Source: Archegozetes longisetosus
Lineage: Eukaryota; Arthropoda; Arachnida; Sarcoptiformes; Trhypochthoniidae
Direction: 5' to 3'
DNA: 64,000 bases
Assembly (NCBI GenBank): GCA_018873245.2
Contig: JAEMBT020000006.1
Span: forward strand, 1,615,855-1,679,854
Shown: piece by piece, positions 36,154 to 49,701 of the stretch
How the letters are laid out: every line of letters begins with the position of its first letter
Numbering within the stretch: position 1 is the stretch's first letter
Program-made: the position numbers and the translations under genes
The notes under the pieces: generated by a model
Databases searched by the model: none
The model's input: only the letters and a program-made list of their open reading frames with translations
Told to the model about the DNA's origin: nothing

Positions 36154-36384
36154 GAAATAAGATATTTCATTTTAAGCCTCACGAATGAACACCGATTAGA
36201 TACCAAACCTGAGCTCAAATTGAACAGTGTGAGAAAAGTAGACCTATATTTGAAATTTGATCCTTTGAAGATCATTCCTAATGTTAAAATTTTTGAAGAA
36301 ATTCCTGTTTTAAATATGATCAACAAAACTAATGAATGTGAAAATTCGTTTCAAAGAGAACAGAGAAAAAATACTTCTCATTAA
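36154..36384 (+). other. Exon-like open stretch, conserved in both units
   Basis: An open plus-strand frame without ATG, entered by an acceptor-like TTATCCTTACAG. It encodes EIRYFILSLTNEH, then NSVRKVDLYLKFDPLKIIP and IFEEIPVLNMINK before TAA. The unit A version (8674-8874) is the same apart from a few substitutions and an earlier stop (CAA to TAA). I do not recognise the product. It may be an orphan exon or a relic. Confidence 0.25.
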
Positions 36385-37779
36385 TGTCGAGGTCAAATTA
36401 AGCATTGAGAAGTAGCTAGGCTTGGAAACAAACTCTGATTAAGTTTCTACCGTTTCAATTATTATATAAAATTTCTGGATATACTTGAAAGATATCAATA
36501 AATTAGTATGATTTTAAACCGATGACTTGAAAATGATAAAAACTCGATAGTTTCAGTTAAAGACTACAAGAAAATTTTTAAAGAAAATCTTGATCTTTAG
36601 TGTCAATCAGTTGTCAAATATAAGTAAATTTTAATAGAAATGACATTTTCGCGACAGTTAAACTTCGATTTGACTCTTAATACGAAAACAAATTTATTAA
36701 AATCTAATATTTTTGTAGAAAAACTTGACATTTATAATTTTAAAAATGCTTATAATGACTTTACACGTTGAAAAACTAAATTCGATGACGTAAAACACCT
36801 TTTAAAATATGTGACAATCCTTGAAATTGTGAAATTTTATGATTCAGTAACTTATACTATTGCAATTTTTTTTAGTTTCAAGGAGTAAAAACACTCGAGA
36901 TCTAATTATTAACAGAACAGACTCTTATTGAGTGTAGGGGAAAATGTATAAGATTGTTTTTTGTAAAATACTGTACAGAAAACTGTTCCTGTTTACAAAG
37001 CGAATGTAAAAATAAAAATTCAAGGGTTTAGATCTGAATGAAACAAAAAAGATCGAAAACAGAGTTTTAGTGCATAATATGCCTTGTGCATCAATTTGAA
37101 TGGGAAATAAGTTATTTTCTTTAAAATGTTGCTTATGCTATTAACAATAGGATTACTTTGATATTTTTGATAGTTCGACATCTAATACATATTAATGTTA
37201 TTAAATGTTATGTAGTCGCGTTTCATTGGCATATTCTTATTCTTCCACTTGTCATAAAATACACATGATATTAACTAATTTTTAAGCCCAAAATTGTTTT
37301 AAAATTGTTGTGCGAAAGATTCTATGTTTATTTCGCATTCCTCGAGTAATTGCACATAACTTTAGAGAATTGAGAACAAATAAGAATTTAAATATATTTA
37401 TGATAAATATTTACGAATGTGATGTTTAAAAAATGTAATTAAAAATGTTATCTTTCACTAATTGTATCTTTTAAGATTGATAAACTGATATTTTTTTAGA
37501 TCTTTAAGATATATTAAATCGATCTTTAGATAAATTTAAGTAAAGCTTGACTAATTGAATATTTTCTGTGGTTTTTGAATAAGAAATCTTGAAAAACAAA
37601 ATTAAAAATCTGTAATTATCTTCCACTTTTGAGAAATCATGAAAAAGTTTTACGTGCAAATCATGTTTGCGGCGGTGTAGTCTTATATAATTTGAATCGA
37701 GATCCGCATATTTTCTACAAATCGCATTGAAACTAATGCAAAGTTATTAGTACCTTTTATTCTTCAATATCACATGAAG
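36385..37779. other. Non-coding, includes a B-specific segment
   Basis: Matches 8875-9856 of unit A except for about 440 bp (36757-37207) that is missing there. It is unclear whether B gained it or A lost it; no TIR or target duplication seen. Confidence 0.4.
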
Positions 37780-38086
37780 CAGTGACGGCAACTCACACTA
37801 ACGTTCAGGTAAAAAGTAGTGCTCGTCACTCGTCTTTTATAAGCAAAAGAGCGTCAAATGTTTACAGAGCATCAAGTCATGAAGTCTACTTGTTTTGTTA
37901 GCGTTTTCTTACGTTAAGATTGCCCAAATTTCGAAAAATTAACACAAAACTTTATATTTGAATAATATGATGCCTAATATTCACTTCGCATCTGAACACA
38001 TCTTTAACATTAAAATCTAATGTGATTAAAAAAATTAATAAATGATTAAAATTGAAATTTAAATTTGTTATATTAAAAATTTTATT

Positions 38087-38188
38087 ATGAATGCAATACG
38101 TAAAAGAGGTGAAGATTTAGATGTTGATCTAACCCGTGACCTAATTATGTGCGCAGCCTTTATGTCTAAGTTCCTTGATTCAGAATAA
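38087..38188 (+). CDS. 33-residue ORF inside the hAT element, unit B copy
   Basis: Identical to 10165-10266 at every base. Product unknown; see the unit A entry. Confidence 0.3.
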   Translation: MNAIRKRGEDLDVDLTRDLIMCAAFMSKFLDSE

Positions 38189-38270
38189 TGACTAATAATC
38201 AGTATATGTAGCAAACTCATGCACCACACAAATGAGATCAATGAAAATCGAAATTTTGTATCATCAAAAG

Positions 38271-38697
38271 TGTATTTAATGGCAAAATAATAATTATATA
38301 TCTAATATATTCGCACTAAGTCTAGTTGGCAAAGGCTCAGAGAAGTTAGAGGTGTCCCACACCAGTGAAGCTATTTTGTAAATTCATTTCTCTCTTATAA
38401 GCTCTTCGTACGCAGCTTTAAATTTAGCTTTATTCGCAGATTTTTAAAAATTTTATTTGACTTATTTATTTTGATTTGCAAAAAGTTTGCAAGAACAAAG
38501 AGCAAAAATCTAAAAATTTTCAATCAAGTTCAGTTTCAAGCAGCGTACGAAAATGTTATGAGAGAGAAATCAATTTACAAAATGGAGTCACTGTTATGGA
38601 ATACCTCTGATCTCTCTTGGCCTTGTCAACCAGACCAGAGGCGATTATATTCATTAGATATTAGATATATAATTACTATTTTGCCATTAAATATATT
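38271..38697. repeat. Imperfect inverted repeat inside the hAT element (unit B)
   Basis: TGTATTTAATGGCAAAATA at the left pairs with the sequence ending at about 38695; arms of about 165 nt. Counterpart of 10349-10762. Confidence 0.6.
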
Positions 38698-39904
38698 TAC
38701 GAAGATATGAAACTCCGGTTTTCACTGGCTTCGTCTAATATACTGTATGTCAAAATGAAGTATTAACTTTCAACTTGTTATTAAATAATTTGACGCTCGG
38801 CGCTCACGCTCATGCTCGAGGATCAAACACTCACGCTTACACTCAGCTAAATTTAGGCGCTCAGCGCTCGCACTCACCACCGGGCGCCCTCCGCTCGAGC
38901 ATTTTCCATCACTAACATGAAGTATGTATGTATTATTACAGGATATCACATTAACCATATTTCAACTATACAAAATTTTTATTTTCTTAGGAGTAGTCGC
39001 TTCTCAGAGACCAAATATAAAATATCAAAAAAAGGTCCGAAGGTCTCAATCATTTTGTATGTCTAAATTTCAATTTCAAAGTTACATCGTTCTGTCTATG
39101 TTTTTCATGTTTATCTAATAAAAGAATAAGATCCTAAAACTGTTCTAATTGTTAATGCTCGACTACGCTCTTGGTCAGCGGTGTAACCGAAAAATCAATG
39201 AAAAAAATCTGATTGAAATTCAAATAATTGATGGAACATTGAATGATTCAAATAAAATTATGATTAAATAGATAAATGAGTCTTGACAAAGGACTAAATG
39301 TTATCACTTGAAACAGATTGTAATAATTTAAGGTTTACTTATGAGCTCATATTTGAGCTCAATTTGAAATTTTAAAATATATAACTTAACTTATTAGTAG
39401 AGTTATGAAAATGTTTAATCGTGCTCTTTGAATAGTTGAATAAGATCTTTAGTCTGACTTAACAAGTCTTATTTACAGTATATCGTTTCAAAAACTCAGA
39501 ATTTATTACATTAATAATGAAATATTTTTATGTAGAACATGGATGTGTACTTGAGACTTGTATTCTCAGAACTCAAGCATTTCATAATGATTTTGAAAAT
39601 TAGAGAAGGTTTCTAAAATCTAAATTGAGAATAGAAAAACAGAGAAATTAAACTTTCCAGCTACACTGACTTGTTAAGATCACATTCTGCAAAACTGACT
39701 TTTACGACGAAGAAACTACGTTCACGGCTAGAGTACTTGTAATCAGAAGGACATACTGGCTAATAATTATGATAATTCTGTTTAATTAAAAATTTTTTAA
39801 AGTAAAACTTCCTTATCGAAAACGAGTAATATTTTATTTAAAAAGTTGGCATTTTATAAAACCTTCAGCACAAAAATCATTAGCATAATTATTCGAAATA
39901 TGTC

Positions 39905-39940
39905 TATATAAACGAAGATATGCCAAGGTTTTTAGTTCAC
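39905..39940 (+). promoter_or_regulatory. Core promoter of fatty acid synthase copy B
   Basis: TATATAAA at 39905-39912 and an initiator A at 39934 in TTTAGTTC, again 29 nt apart, 86 nt before the ATG at 40020. Identical to copy A. Confidence 0.6.
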
Positions 39941-40019
39941 TTGAGAATTCATCTTTCTGATGAAGATATCAATGAAAGTAAATTTGATCTAACAAATCTT
40001 ATATTGATCTGAGTTGAAT

Positions 40020-41242
40020 ATGAAGAAAAAAGTTGATATTAAACTCATTCTTCAAGAAGGCGAAGAAATAGTGATAAGTGGTATGAGTGGACGTTTCCCT
40101 GAATCCGACAGCACTGATGAGTTTGCAGAAAACTTGTACAATAAAGTTGATATGATTACTGAAGATAATCGACGTTGGCCTACAGGTAAAATATACTGTT
40201 ATCAATTTTAAATTTGACCTTTAACAAAAAATCAGATTTATTGGAATAAACGTGAAAACTTGATGTAAATCATAGAAATGCATTTTAAACGGTTATGCTC
40301 ACTTTATTATATATTCAATACTTCTATGTATTTGTATCACTAAATATGCGACTCTAAGAATGTAATACATATGAAGTTGAAAGTATAGGCGCTCTTAAAA
40401 TGAGTCTAAATTGTTATTCAAGTGCAAGGTTCAAATAATTATAATGAGATTTTTAATAAAGAAAAGGCTTAGTTTAAAATCCAGTTATATTAAGACTTTA
40501 TTGTATTTCGAAAAGATTTTTAAAATTATTCGATTTATATAATTTTGGTTTAAATTAATTTCTCAGATCAGGATGTAATTAAAAATTTTATAATTTTATT
40601 GGAAACCTTTTTCATTACTCCTCACAAGCACTAATTTTGCATAATACTCTTTATTAAACAAAATTGCTTGAAATATAGATCAAATATCACATAAAAGATT
40701 AAAAATTGTTTAAACGATTAGTTTTCAATATTATTCAAAAACAATTTTCCTGTAGATTTATACAGCATGAATCAGCGTATGGGTAAATTAAAAGAAATTG
40801 ATAAATTTGACGGAGCATTCTTTGGTCTAATGTCGGAAGCAGCAGATGCTGTTGATCCTCATTCGAGAATTTTATTAGAAACGACATATGAAGCTATTTG
40901 CGATGCAGGTATTACTTGATAGCATTTTTAAGTAGCGGAAAAGTTTGAAACATCAAATTTTGTACCATAGGTATAAACCCTCGAACACTTCGAGGGACCA
41001 AAACAGGTGTATATATCGGGTATTCATCGATAGGAATGCCTGACGGACAGCCGCCAGAGCTTCAATACGATTCCCGTACTTCAATGAAATATTCCGCGTT
41101 TTGGGTTCCTGAACTTCAAAAGCCTTTTATTCCAATAGAATTTCATTCTTTTTCGATTTTAAGGGACCATCAGCAGTGATAGATACAGCATGCTCTTCGA
41201 GTATGGTAGCGTTCGATGTGGCTGTCACTGACTTGCGTTTAG
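40020..41242 (+). pseudogene. Copy B exons 1-3: ketoacyl synthase, N-terminal half
   Basis: Exon 1 has the full VISGMSGRFPES start and ends at CCTACAG/GTAAAA. Exon 2 matches copy A. Exon 3 has YIGYSSIGMPDG where copy A has a stop, but one G is missing near 41110 (CTGAAC against CTGGAAC), shifting the frame ahead of the DTACSSS active site, which remains readable in the next frame. Confidence 0.83.
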
Positions 41243-42041
41243 GTAATATCCTGATCAAATTCAAAATTTTGGCCTTTATATTGATTTTTTGCTTAATTTA
41301 AACAAATACAATGAAACTCTATAGAAAAATGATCTGTACTATTAATTATTTAAAGCGTTCAGCCTGATGACCAATTATATAATTTATCATTACATTTTTT
41401 GAATTCATACTCTCATTTGTTGACAAGAAAAATTCAGTTGATTTTCTTGATTGAACTTGATAACCAAAGTTAATCACAAGTATGTATCAAAAACTTTAAT
41501 TGAGCAACAATCACAATTTTCCCCCAGTAAATTTCAATCTTAGTCTAAAATTAGAATATTCAATTCAAATCATGTCTTAGCTCTCAAATTGAGCCTTTAC
41601 TCCGATATGATTCATACTTCTTTGTATAAAAATAGAATCGACAGAAATAAAGAATCGCGATTCATTATTATTCAATAGAGGGGTTTTCCGGTATAGCTCA
41701 CAAGCTCTCTTATTACATTCAAACGTACTAGTTAGTGTTCAACTTGGGAGCTGTATCAAATATTTAAATACACCTGTGAATTATATCGTAATTATGAAGT
41801 AGGGAAGCAAATAAATTGAAAATATAGACTTTCAGAAAAAATCTCGCTGTTAATAAATTTTTAGTTACAATTCTGTTATTTTTGAAAGTTAGCACAAAAT
41901 TTAAAATTAAAATATATCATAAAAAGCTTAATCTCACAAAAATCTGTCTAAATTATTAAAAAAATTTCCTTAAAAATAATGAATTTTGAATAATTTAATT
42001 ATGAATTTTTAACCATTAAGAAATTGTTGATTATATTTTAG

Positions 42042-43477
42042 GTAAATGTGAACAGGCAATAGTTGGTGGAACAAATATCTGTCTTCAACCATTCACAAAT
42101 AATATCTACCAAAATATTAAGATACATTCCCCTGATGGTATTTCTAAAGTATGGGACGAAAAGGCGGATGGATTCGTACGCGGAGAAACAGTTGCATGTC
42201 TTTTCTTACAGAAAAAGCCAGATGCAAAGCGTATTTACGCAACTGTTTTACATTCGCGAACAAACATTGATGGCTATAAGAAAATGGGTGCTCTTTTTCC
42301 ATCTTCTGAATCTCAAAGAGATCTTATGGTTACTACTTACAAAGAGGCGAATGTGGATCCTCTAGAAGTGACCTACTTTGAAGCACATGGAACTGGAACT
42401 GAAGTAAATCTTTTCAAATTCTAATTCCAAACATTTGATGCAAACTCATCATTCTTGTAAATTCGCTTTAAGGTCGGAGATCCACAAGAAGCTCGAGCTA
42501 TATTCAATGCATACTGTGATGGACGTGAAGGAACTTTACCTATTGGTCTATTGAAAAGTAACATTGGTCATGGAGAGGCGGCTTGTGGCATAGCTTCTAT
42601 CACAAAAGTGATAATCTCTTATGAGAATGAATGCATTGCTCCTAATCTGAATTTAAAACAATTGAAAAATGAAATATCAGTTATGTGTCCACCTTTATTT
42701 CCAGTGACCGAAAATCTGACATACATTCCAGGTACTTCTTACTCGTTAGATAATATATAACAATATGAATTCATGTGCACTTTTTACAATAAAACCTTGA
42801 TATAGTGAAATGATTGGCACTAATAGTCCACATCCATTATAATGAGGTTTCAGTAAATCAAGCTATAACTGTAGTATATCGAGCATTAACTCATGTGCCC
42901 TAGCTAGTGGTAAAAACTTGAAAATAATGTTTATTTCTGATATCAAAAAATTTTCTTATAAGAGATCTTATTGAAAAGCGTAGTCTAATATATTAATATC
43001 TCGTTCAGTTCTGAATTCATTTGAAAATGTCTTCAATCCTAAAATGGGTGGCAGTTATACCAGAATTATTAATATATTTTCTCGAGAACCCTTGTAAAGC
43101 TTTCAGGATTTTTAAGAATCAACTAATTTTTCTACTTTTCATCAAATGAATGTTATATTATTAATGAATATTAAAATTTTCTTTGGAAAAATTTTGGCAC
43201 TTAGGTATTGCTGGAGTGGACTCATTCGGTTTTGAAGGAGTTAATGGACACGCACTACTAAAACCTAACTATAAAGTGTTGGATAAAAGTTCATTCAAAA
43301 TAATCGACAAGATCCCTCGACTGATAAATATTTGTGCGCGTAATGAAGATTCACTAAAAACTATCTTTAACTTCATCGAAAAGCATCCAAGCAAAATAAC
43401 ACGAGATTTTCTGGCCTTAATAAACGATGTGATGAAAACCAAGCCATCACTCATTTCTGCTGGATTTCCACATAGAG
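42042..43477 (+). pseudogene. Copy B exons 4-6: ketoacyl synthase, C-terminal half and linker
   Basis: All three exons are open and in phase. Exon 4 has EQAIVGGTNICLQPF and EAHGTGT; exon 5 has KSNIGHGEAACGIASITKV and reads through where copy A shifts; exon 6 has DSFGFEGVNGHALL. The usual NSFGFGG reads DSFGFEG, two unusual substitutions in a tightly conserved loop. Confidence 0.83.
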
Positions 43478-43714
43478 GTCAATTTAGATTTATTTTTCAT
43501 GATTTATATTGCTTTGTAGAGAGGAGTTCAAACAGATAATCACTCGACAGTTAGTTATTTAGGTTTAATTTAACTGGAGTTTCGGTCAAATTATTACCTG
43601 ACGACAAGGAGAGAAGAACAAGAATCTGCTTTCAATTTTTTCAACTAAAATTTCCCTTTATAACTCACTGTACATTTTGATTATATTGCTTGCTCTATTA
43701 TTTTTTCGTAACAG

Positions 43715-44299
43715 CCTCGATGTTAATAAAGCCTTTGGGTGAAGGAGATGAACATCAGAAATATCAATACGTAAAACAATCATCAGTTTGGGTGGACAAA
43801 GTTTCAAAACCAATTTGGTTTCTATTTCCTGGACTGGGAGGTCAGTGGACAGCAATGGCAAAAGCATTGATGCCAATCGACATATTTGCTGATAAAATAG
43901 AAGAATGCGCACAAATACTGAAACCACATGACATAGACTTGAAATATCAATTACTTTCTGACGATAAGAATACCATGTCCACTATGACCGACAAATTTGT
44001 TGCAACGACTGCTATGCAGTTGGCTTTAACTGAAGTATTGTTTAGTCTGGATGTGATTCCCGATGGAATCATTGGTCATTCATTCGGTGAAATAGCATGT
44101 GCTTATGCTGATGGATGTCTCACAACAGAAGAAGCGATGTTGACTTCTTACTGGAGAGGAGCTATCACGGAGAGTGATAAGAAAATCTCAAAAGGTTTGA
44201 TGGCAGCGGTTGGACTTTCTTGGAATGAAACTAGAAAATTGTGTCCAAAAGGAGTTTACGTGGTTTGCAATAACTCAAAAGAATTGGTCACCATATCAG
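43715..44299 (+). pseudogene. Copy B exon 7: malonyl/acetyl transferase core, intact
   Basis: Open throughout: PIWFLFPGLGGQW, PDGIIGHSFGEIACAYADG with the nucleophile serine in place, SYWRGAI, AAVGLSWNETRKLCPKG and NNSKELVTISG, the usual MAT order. The donor is GTAAAT. Confidence 0.85.
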
Positions 44300-44550
44300 G
44301 TAAATTATATTTTAGAGCATTCTCTGGTTCTACAAAGTTTGCATAATATTGTGTTAATGTAGCATACATTTGAACGAACTCAGTCTAATAGAGTGATATT
44401 CAGAAAGACAAATAGCACTAAGGTTGCCCCTAAATTTGGTATTACTTTCCCGTTATAAGCTTGATATGTGACCTGGGTCACTGTTCAATTAACTGAAGTT
44501 GAATTATTTACTGGAAAGACAAGCTAACTTGCTTTAATGCTTAACTGAGA

Positions 44551-45110
44551 AAAAGCAAAGTTTTGCACTTGATAAATCAGTAAAAGTGATTATTTCGCAA
44601 TCAAATGCTTGTCTTTAGATGGGTTTAAAATTAAAACTATACATTCTGAACTTACTTTAACTAATTTTCATAATTTGATCATTGAATTAATGATTAATTT
44701 ATGACAATTATACAACACTACTCACTGTTTTAATGCAAACATCTTTATGCACGATTGCTGTTAACGTATTTTTAAAGACATATTTAGATTAGTTGTAATG
44801 AACTCCAAGTTTATAATTATTAAATATAGCATAATATGGGCTTACATAATAAGTATTGTTGCTTGAAAATTTAGGAAATATTTAAAGAAAAAGCAAAGTT
44901 TTGCACTTGATAAATCAGTAAAAGTGATTATTTCGCAATCAAATGCTTGTCTTTAGATGGGTTTAAAATTAAAACTATACATTCTGAACTTACTTTAACT
45001 AATTTTCATAATTTGACCATTGAATTAATGATTAATTTATGACAATTATACAACACTACTCACTGTTTTAATGCAAACATCTTTATGCACGATTGCTGTT
45101 AACGTATTTT
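44551..45110 (+). repeat. Tandem duplication in intron 7 of copy B
   Basis: 222 bp at 44551-44772 is repeated at 44889-45110 (offset 338 bp) with a single difference seen (GATCATTG against GACCATTG). This implies a 338-bp tandem duplication that is recent or homogenised. Copy A has no counterpart. Confidence 0.88.
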
Positions 45111-45422
45111 ATATCACGAGCGATTTTTACTGAATTGATTTAACGTTAATTTCAATCAAATTTAACGATGTTTTTTTAGTATGTTAAACTTATTTTTCCG
45201 TTGAATCATATATTCAATTTATTTTGAATTAGAAGTTTTGATCACAACATTCTAGAGAAGTATATTTCGAATTAATTAAAAGGATTTGAAATAGTCACTA
45301 GTTGCTCGTAACTAAATCAGTGTTTATTCATAACAAAACACTTGTGAGTCTTCGAACAACAATGAGTTTTTGACAGCAAGTTCCTTCATTTTCATGATTA
45401 TTGTTTCTCGAAATTGATTTAG

Positions 45423-46282
45423 GTTCTTATGAAGCAACAAAAAAGTTGATGGAAAGCTTGATTGATAAGAAAATATTTGTTCGTCAACTCGATAGCAGTG
45501 AAATACCATATCATAGTCCTTATTTGGAGTCCTCGGTTCAAAAAATGACTGAAATATTAAGTAAAGTAATCAAAACTCCGAGAGAGCGTTCAAACAAATG
45601 GATATCGACTTCGATTCTGGATTTAAAATCGAGTGAAAAACTGGCAAAATATGCTTCTGCTGAATATTTTGTTAATAATTTGATAAATCCAGTATATTTT
45701 CATGATAAACTTGTAACTTTACCAAAGGATTCTATAGTTATAGAGATAGGACCACATGCATTGTTTGCCAGCGTTATTCCTAAGTCTTTGGAATCAGCCA
45801 ATTATGTGCCTCTTATTAAGAGAGATCAGAATCAAACAAATCTCGAACATTTTCTTCTTTCTATTGGAAAATTATATCAGTTGGGAGTCAACCCATCGAT
45901 TGAGAACTTATATCCAAAGTTGAATGGCCTGTGGCCAGGGGTACACAATCGATCAGTTCACTTATTAAATGGGATCACAAGGATTCATATGCTGTCAAGA
46001 AATTTCCTGAATTTAACTTCAGAGCAACAGCTTCTGACATGACACTTTCGATCTGTTTGGAAAATCCTGAATACAAATTCCTAGCGGACCATTGCATTGA
46101 TGGCAAAGTTTTATTCCCAGCAACTGGTTATTTGATGCTCGCCTGGAGACGATTGGCTATGTCTCGAGGTCAACAGTGGACGAAAGTTCCTGTCTTATTT
46201 GAAGATGTTCAATTTCGCAGACCAATATTTTTGTCGGAAAGTGAAACAATTAAACTAACTGTTAGGATTCTTGAGCCATCAG
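45423..46282 (+). pseudogene. Copy B exon 8: end of acyltransferase and start of dehydratase
   Basis: The 5' part, damaged in copy A, is clean here: GSYEATKKLMESLIDKKIF and SSEIPYHSPYLESSVQKM (the acyltransferase histidine in PYHSPY), then EIGPHALFASV. One A is missing in CCAAAG at about 45918, so the dehydratase start (RGTQSISSLIKWDH, ADHCIDGKVLFP) is read in another frame. Confidence 0.84.
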
Positions 46283-47174
46283 GTGATTTTTTCTATCGAA
46301 AAATAATTACTACTACCATAATAATAATTCTGTGTTAATCCGCGATTTCATGACTCATATTTTGCTTAACTAATAGTATAAGTTAGACTTAATATAAAAT
46401 CATATATTCATGTTCACGGTTTGCACTCAAAATTAATTGCTGTAATTTCACAAATGCAGAGAAGAGTCAGGTATGTATTAGTGGATAAATACAAAATTCT
46501 TGTGTTTCAGACTTTTTCGAATTTTCAAACCAACTAAAATAATTTGAATAAACTTAGAGTCACGTAATATGCGATAAATTTACTACTTTTTGACTTGGAG
46601 ACACAAAACACTTTCATCTAATTAAGTTTTTTTATTTTTTAAATTATTTATTTATTAATTTATTTCATTTTTAAATTAATTTTATTTTATGTTAATACAA
46701 GCGTTTTGTAAAGCTTGAAATATCCGAGTCAAAAATTTGAATTTATAGCATACAAAAATTTCAAAGATTCATAAAAAATATTTATTTGCTAAAAATATTT
46801 TCAAATAGATTGGCAACCAATAAAAATCAGCATACAAAACCAATTAACTCAATTTTTTGAGAACATCTGATTTATTCAGAAATCAATTTCTTAGTTACAC
46901 TTGAAAACTTAATAATTATCGATAGCTAAAGATAAACACCGTTCTATGTCAGCTTCCCTGTGCTATGCATCAAACTTTTGCAAAAATTTGGTTTGTAATT
47001 TGCTTTGATTACTACATTGAACATGAAATAAGTTTCATAACATACTCTATATAAAGATCGGATAGAAAACATACTATACAACCATCATTTCTGGTTGATA
47101 TCGGAGATTATTAAGTTTCTGAATGTACAATATTTAATTTATGTAAAAGTTTTATCAAATACTGTTTGATTTAG

Positions 47175-47971
47175 GGAATTCGTTATACTGGAAAACAATA
47201 CCATGGCATCTTTTGGTCGAATCCGTGTTTTAGAAGATGATACTCTCCATTCTCAAAGTCTAATTCATAATCAAGAATTCAACACAAACAGTGATTCATT
47301 GATGTTGGATTCTTATGATGTATATAAAGAATTGCGAATTCGCGGTTATGATTATGGCCCAAAATTTAGAGGAATCCAAGAGATGAGAAACGAAAGTTTA
47401 GATAAAATATACGGAAAAGTCAAATGGACTGACAATTGGATCTCATTTATGGATTCAATCCTACAATTGATGTTAGTAGCAGAATGTTCCAGGAATATTT
47501 TCGTTCCTGTAGCTATCACATCATTGAGATGTGACCCAAAAGTACTTTTCGATGCTATTGAAGAAAACAAACAAATGATTTATGACGAGGACTATTCTGA
47601 ACAGCAAACGGATCTGAAAACTAGGGCAGAAAAATTAGATAGTCAGCCTTTAAGCGATTTAAAATCTGACACTGAAACAGAAGGACAGCAAGAATTGAAT
47701 GAATGCAAAAATAATGGAACCTGAGATCAAACAGTTTGAAGAGATTTTCAACACTGGCAAAGAAAAGTACATGTCTATCCTGCCCATTTATGGCGATACT
47801 CATTTGAAACTCACTGTTGCCCCTGGTATTGAACTCAATAATCTTGTTACTGCTTCTATTCCTCGAATCAATACAACACACCCTAAATGTGAATCATATC
47901 AGTTTATCCCTAATGAAGAGAACGATGCCATTGACAACATCTACAAGAAACAGATTACAGAATATCTACAG
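47175..47971 (+). pseudogene. Copy B exon 9: dehydratase C-half
   Basis: The acceptor is followed by GGG instead of GGGG, putting exon 9 out of phase with exon 8. The body is conserved: LRIRGYDYGPKFRGI and WTDNWISFMDSILQ. A further net loss of two bases lies at 47688-47712, after which the frame returns (KIMEPEIKQFEEIF). Confidence 0.8.
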
Positions 47972-48148
47972 GTACGAAATTTTCACATTTTTGAAATGTT
48001 AAAAAACATTTGTAAATATTATTCAAAAGAATTTTGTCGCCAACTTTTAATCAGAATGCATTTAAAACTATTTTCTATAAGAAATTTACAATAACTTCGA
48101 AAATCCATTACAATTCAATGACTGAATACATTTTAAATTTCTTTTAAG

Positions 48149-49570
48149 GTTTGCTCTTCACTTGCAAATAAAGTTTTGAAAAATCTTGGTTTACATGAAA
48201 CGATAGAAATGGGTAGTTGTGACCTGGTTTCAAAAGAACTCATTCAGAGTTATTTGAGAGATGAAAAACAAGAATATGTATTACTCAAGATATTCAATGA
48301 AATTTTAAATTTGTGTCGTGGTGAGAATAACAGTTTGTTGATTGGTCAAAAAGATACGCTTTCAAAACGAATTACAGATCAAATTCTTAACAAACCAGAA
48401 TTTGATTCAACCAAGGATATCATTAATCAAGTTTCAAAAAATGAACGCTTCATACGTCCTCTTCTCGATGTCGTCAGTGAGAACAATGTTCCCAAGAAAG
48501 AGATTAGAGTTGTTGAAATCAATTTAAGCAATGCCATTACTGCTATAGATGTGGATAATTATTTGGCTACTGCTGCCATATATCCTATAGATGTTGACTA
48601 TACTTTAGTTAATAATTCTAAAGACAGTTTACCAGATGATTTGAAGAATATGTCTTACAAATTGGTTGAATGGAACCAAAATGAAAGTACATTTCCTAAA
48701 GACATACAATCAGTTGATCTCTTGATTTACAGAGACAGTTATGACTTATGGCATTTGAAACTCGATAACTTCTTGCAAGAACTCTATGCAAAAGTTAGAG
48801 ATAATGGATTTTTACTTACAATATTTCGCTATACGATCACATTACCAGAACTTATATTGAGTCAATTATGTGAACAAAAAGCTATCAATGATTTGAGTTT
48901 AACTAAAAGAATAAATGAGTTCAAAATAGAAGCACAAAAATTGGACTCCATATTATCTGCTATAAGTCTGATTCGATCGGTTCGGTAGCAGTACTCTTTC
49001 GAAAAGTTCAGTCAATCAACGAATTGAAACCTAAAGAAGAAAATATTATAGAAATAAGTAGTGATTATAAGAGATGGTTTGAAATTCTAAAACAAAGATT
49101 ATTGCAAATCAGAGAAAGTGATAAGAAAGATGAGAAACTTTGGCTCATTGCAAATGATTCATCTGAGAATGGAATAATTGGTCTGACGTTATGTTTGAGA
49201 ATAGAAATCGGAGGCGATAGAGTCAGGTGTATCTTTGATTATGACAAAAAACTCAAACTTCCTCTCAGTTTTTCAGAATATCCTTTCTCTGATATTCTCA
49301 CAAACGATTTGGCTGTCAATGTCTTTCGTGATGGAAAGTTAGGCACTTATAGACATTTGAGTTTAACTAAAAGCGATCAACAGATACAAACTAATGATTA
49401 CTACTTGAATATTGGGCAAAGAGGAGACTTATCAAGCCTTCAATGGTATGACTCTAAAAATGTGTTTCCAATGAAAATAGTGGATGATCACAGTTCTGGA
49501 AAAGTTAATCAAATTAGATGCAAAGTTTATTGTACTGGACTCAACTTTAGAGATGTTTTGATCGCTTCAG
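48149..49570 (+). pseudogene. Copy B exon 10: pseudo-methyltransferase region to enoyl reductase start
   Basis: The exon opens VCSSLANKVLKNLG and is clean for about 800 nt (ending IEAQKLDSIL). A shift near 48957 leads into SDSIGSVAVLFRKVQSINEL and then a long open part with LWLIANDSSENGIIGLTLCL, NVFRDGKLGTYRHLSL, GQRGDLSSLQW and the ER start GLNFRDVLIASG before GTAAAC. The S-adenosylmethionine loop is not recognisable, as usual for the inactive methyltransferase of animal FAS. Confidence 0.82.
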
Positions 49571-49701
49571 GTAAACAAATAATCAAATCATATTAAGATA
49601 TTTTGTTGTTATTAAAATATCTATAGAAAACTGAGTTTCAATTTCAGATGAAGCTAAATTAAATTCTAAAGCGTAACAATACTTGTAATAATGTATACTA
49701 A

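Larger units (their letters stand above)
37780..38914. mobile_element. hAT-type element (unit B copy)
   Basis: The same insertion as 9857-10951, with the 8-bp duplication ACATGAAG at 37772-37779 and 38915-38922 still perfect. The left terminus is CAGTGACGGCAA; the right terminus has decayed by point changes (CACTA). It contains the 33-codon ORF (38087-38188) and the inner inverted repeat (about 38271-38697). Subterminal GCTCACGCTCA/CTCGAG motifs are more numerous than in unit A. Confidence 0.8.
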
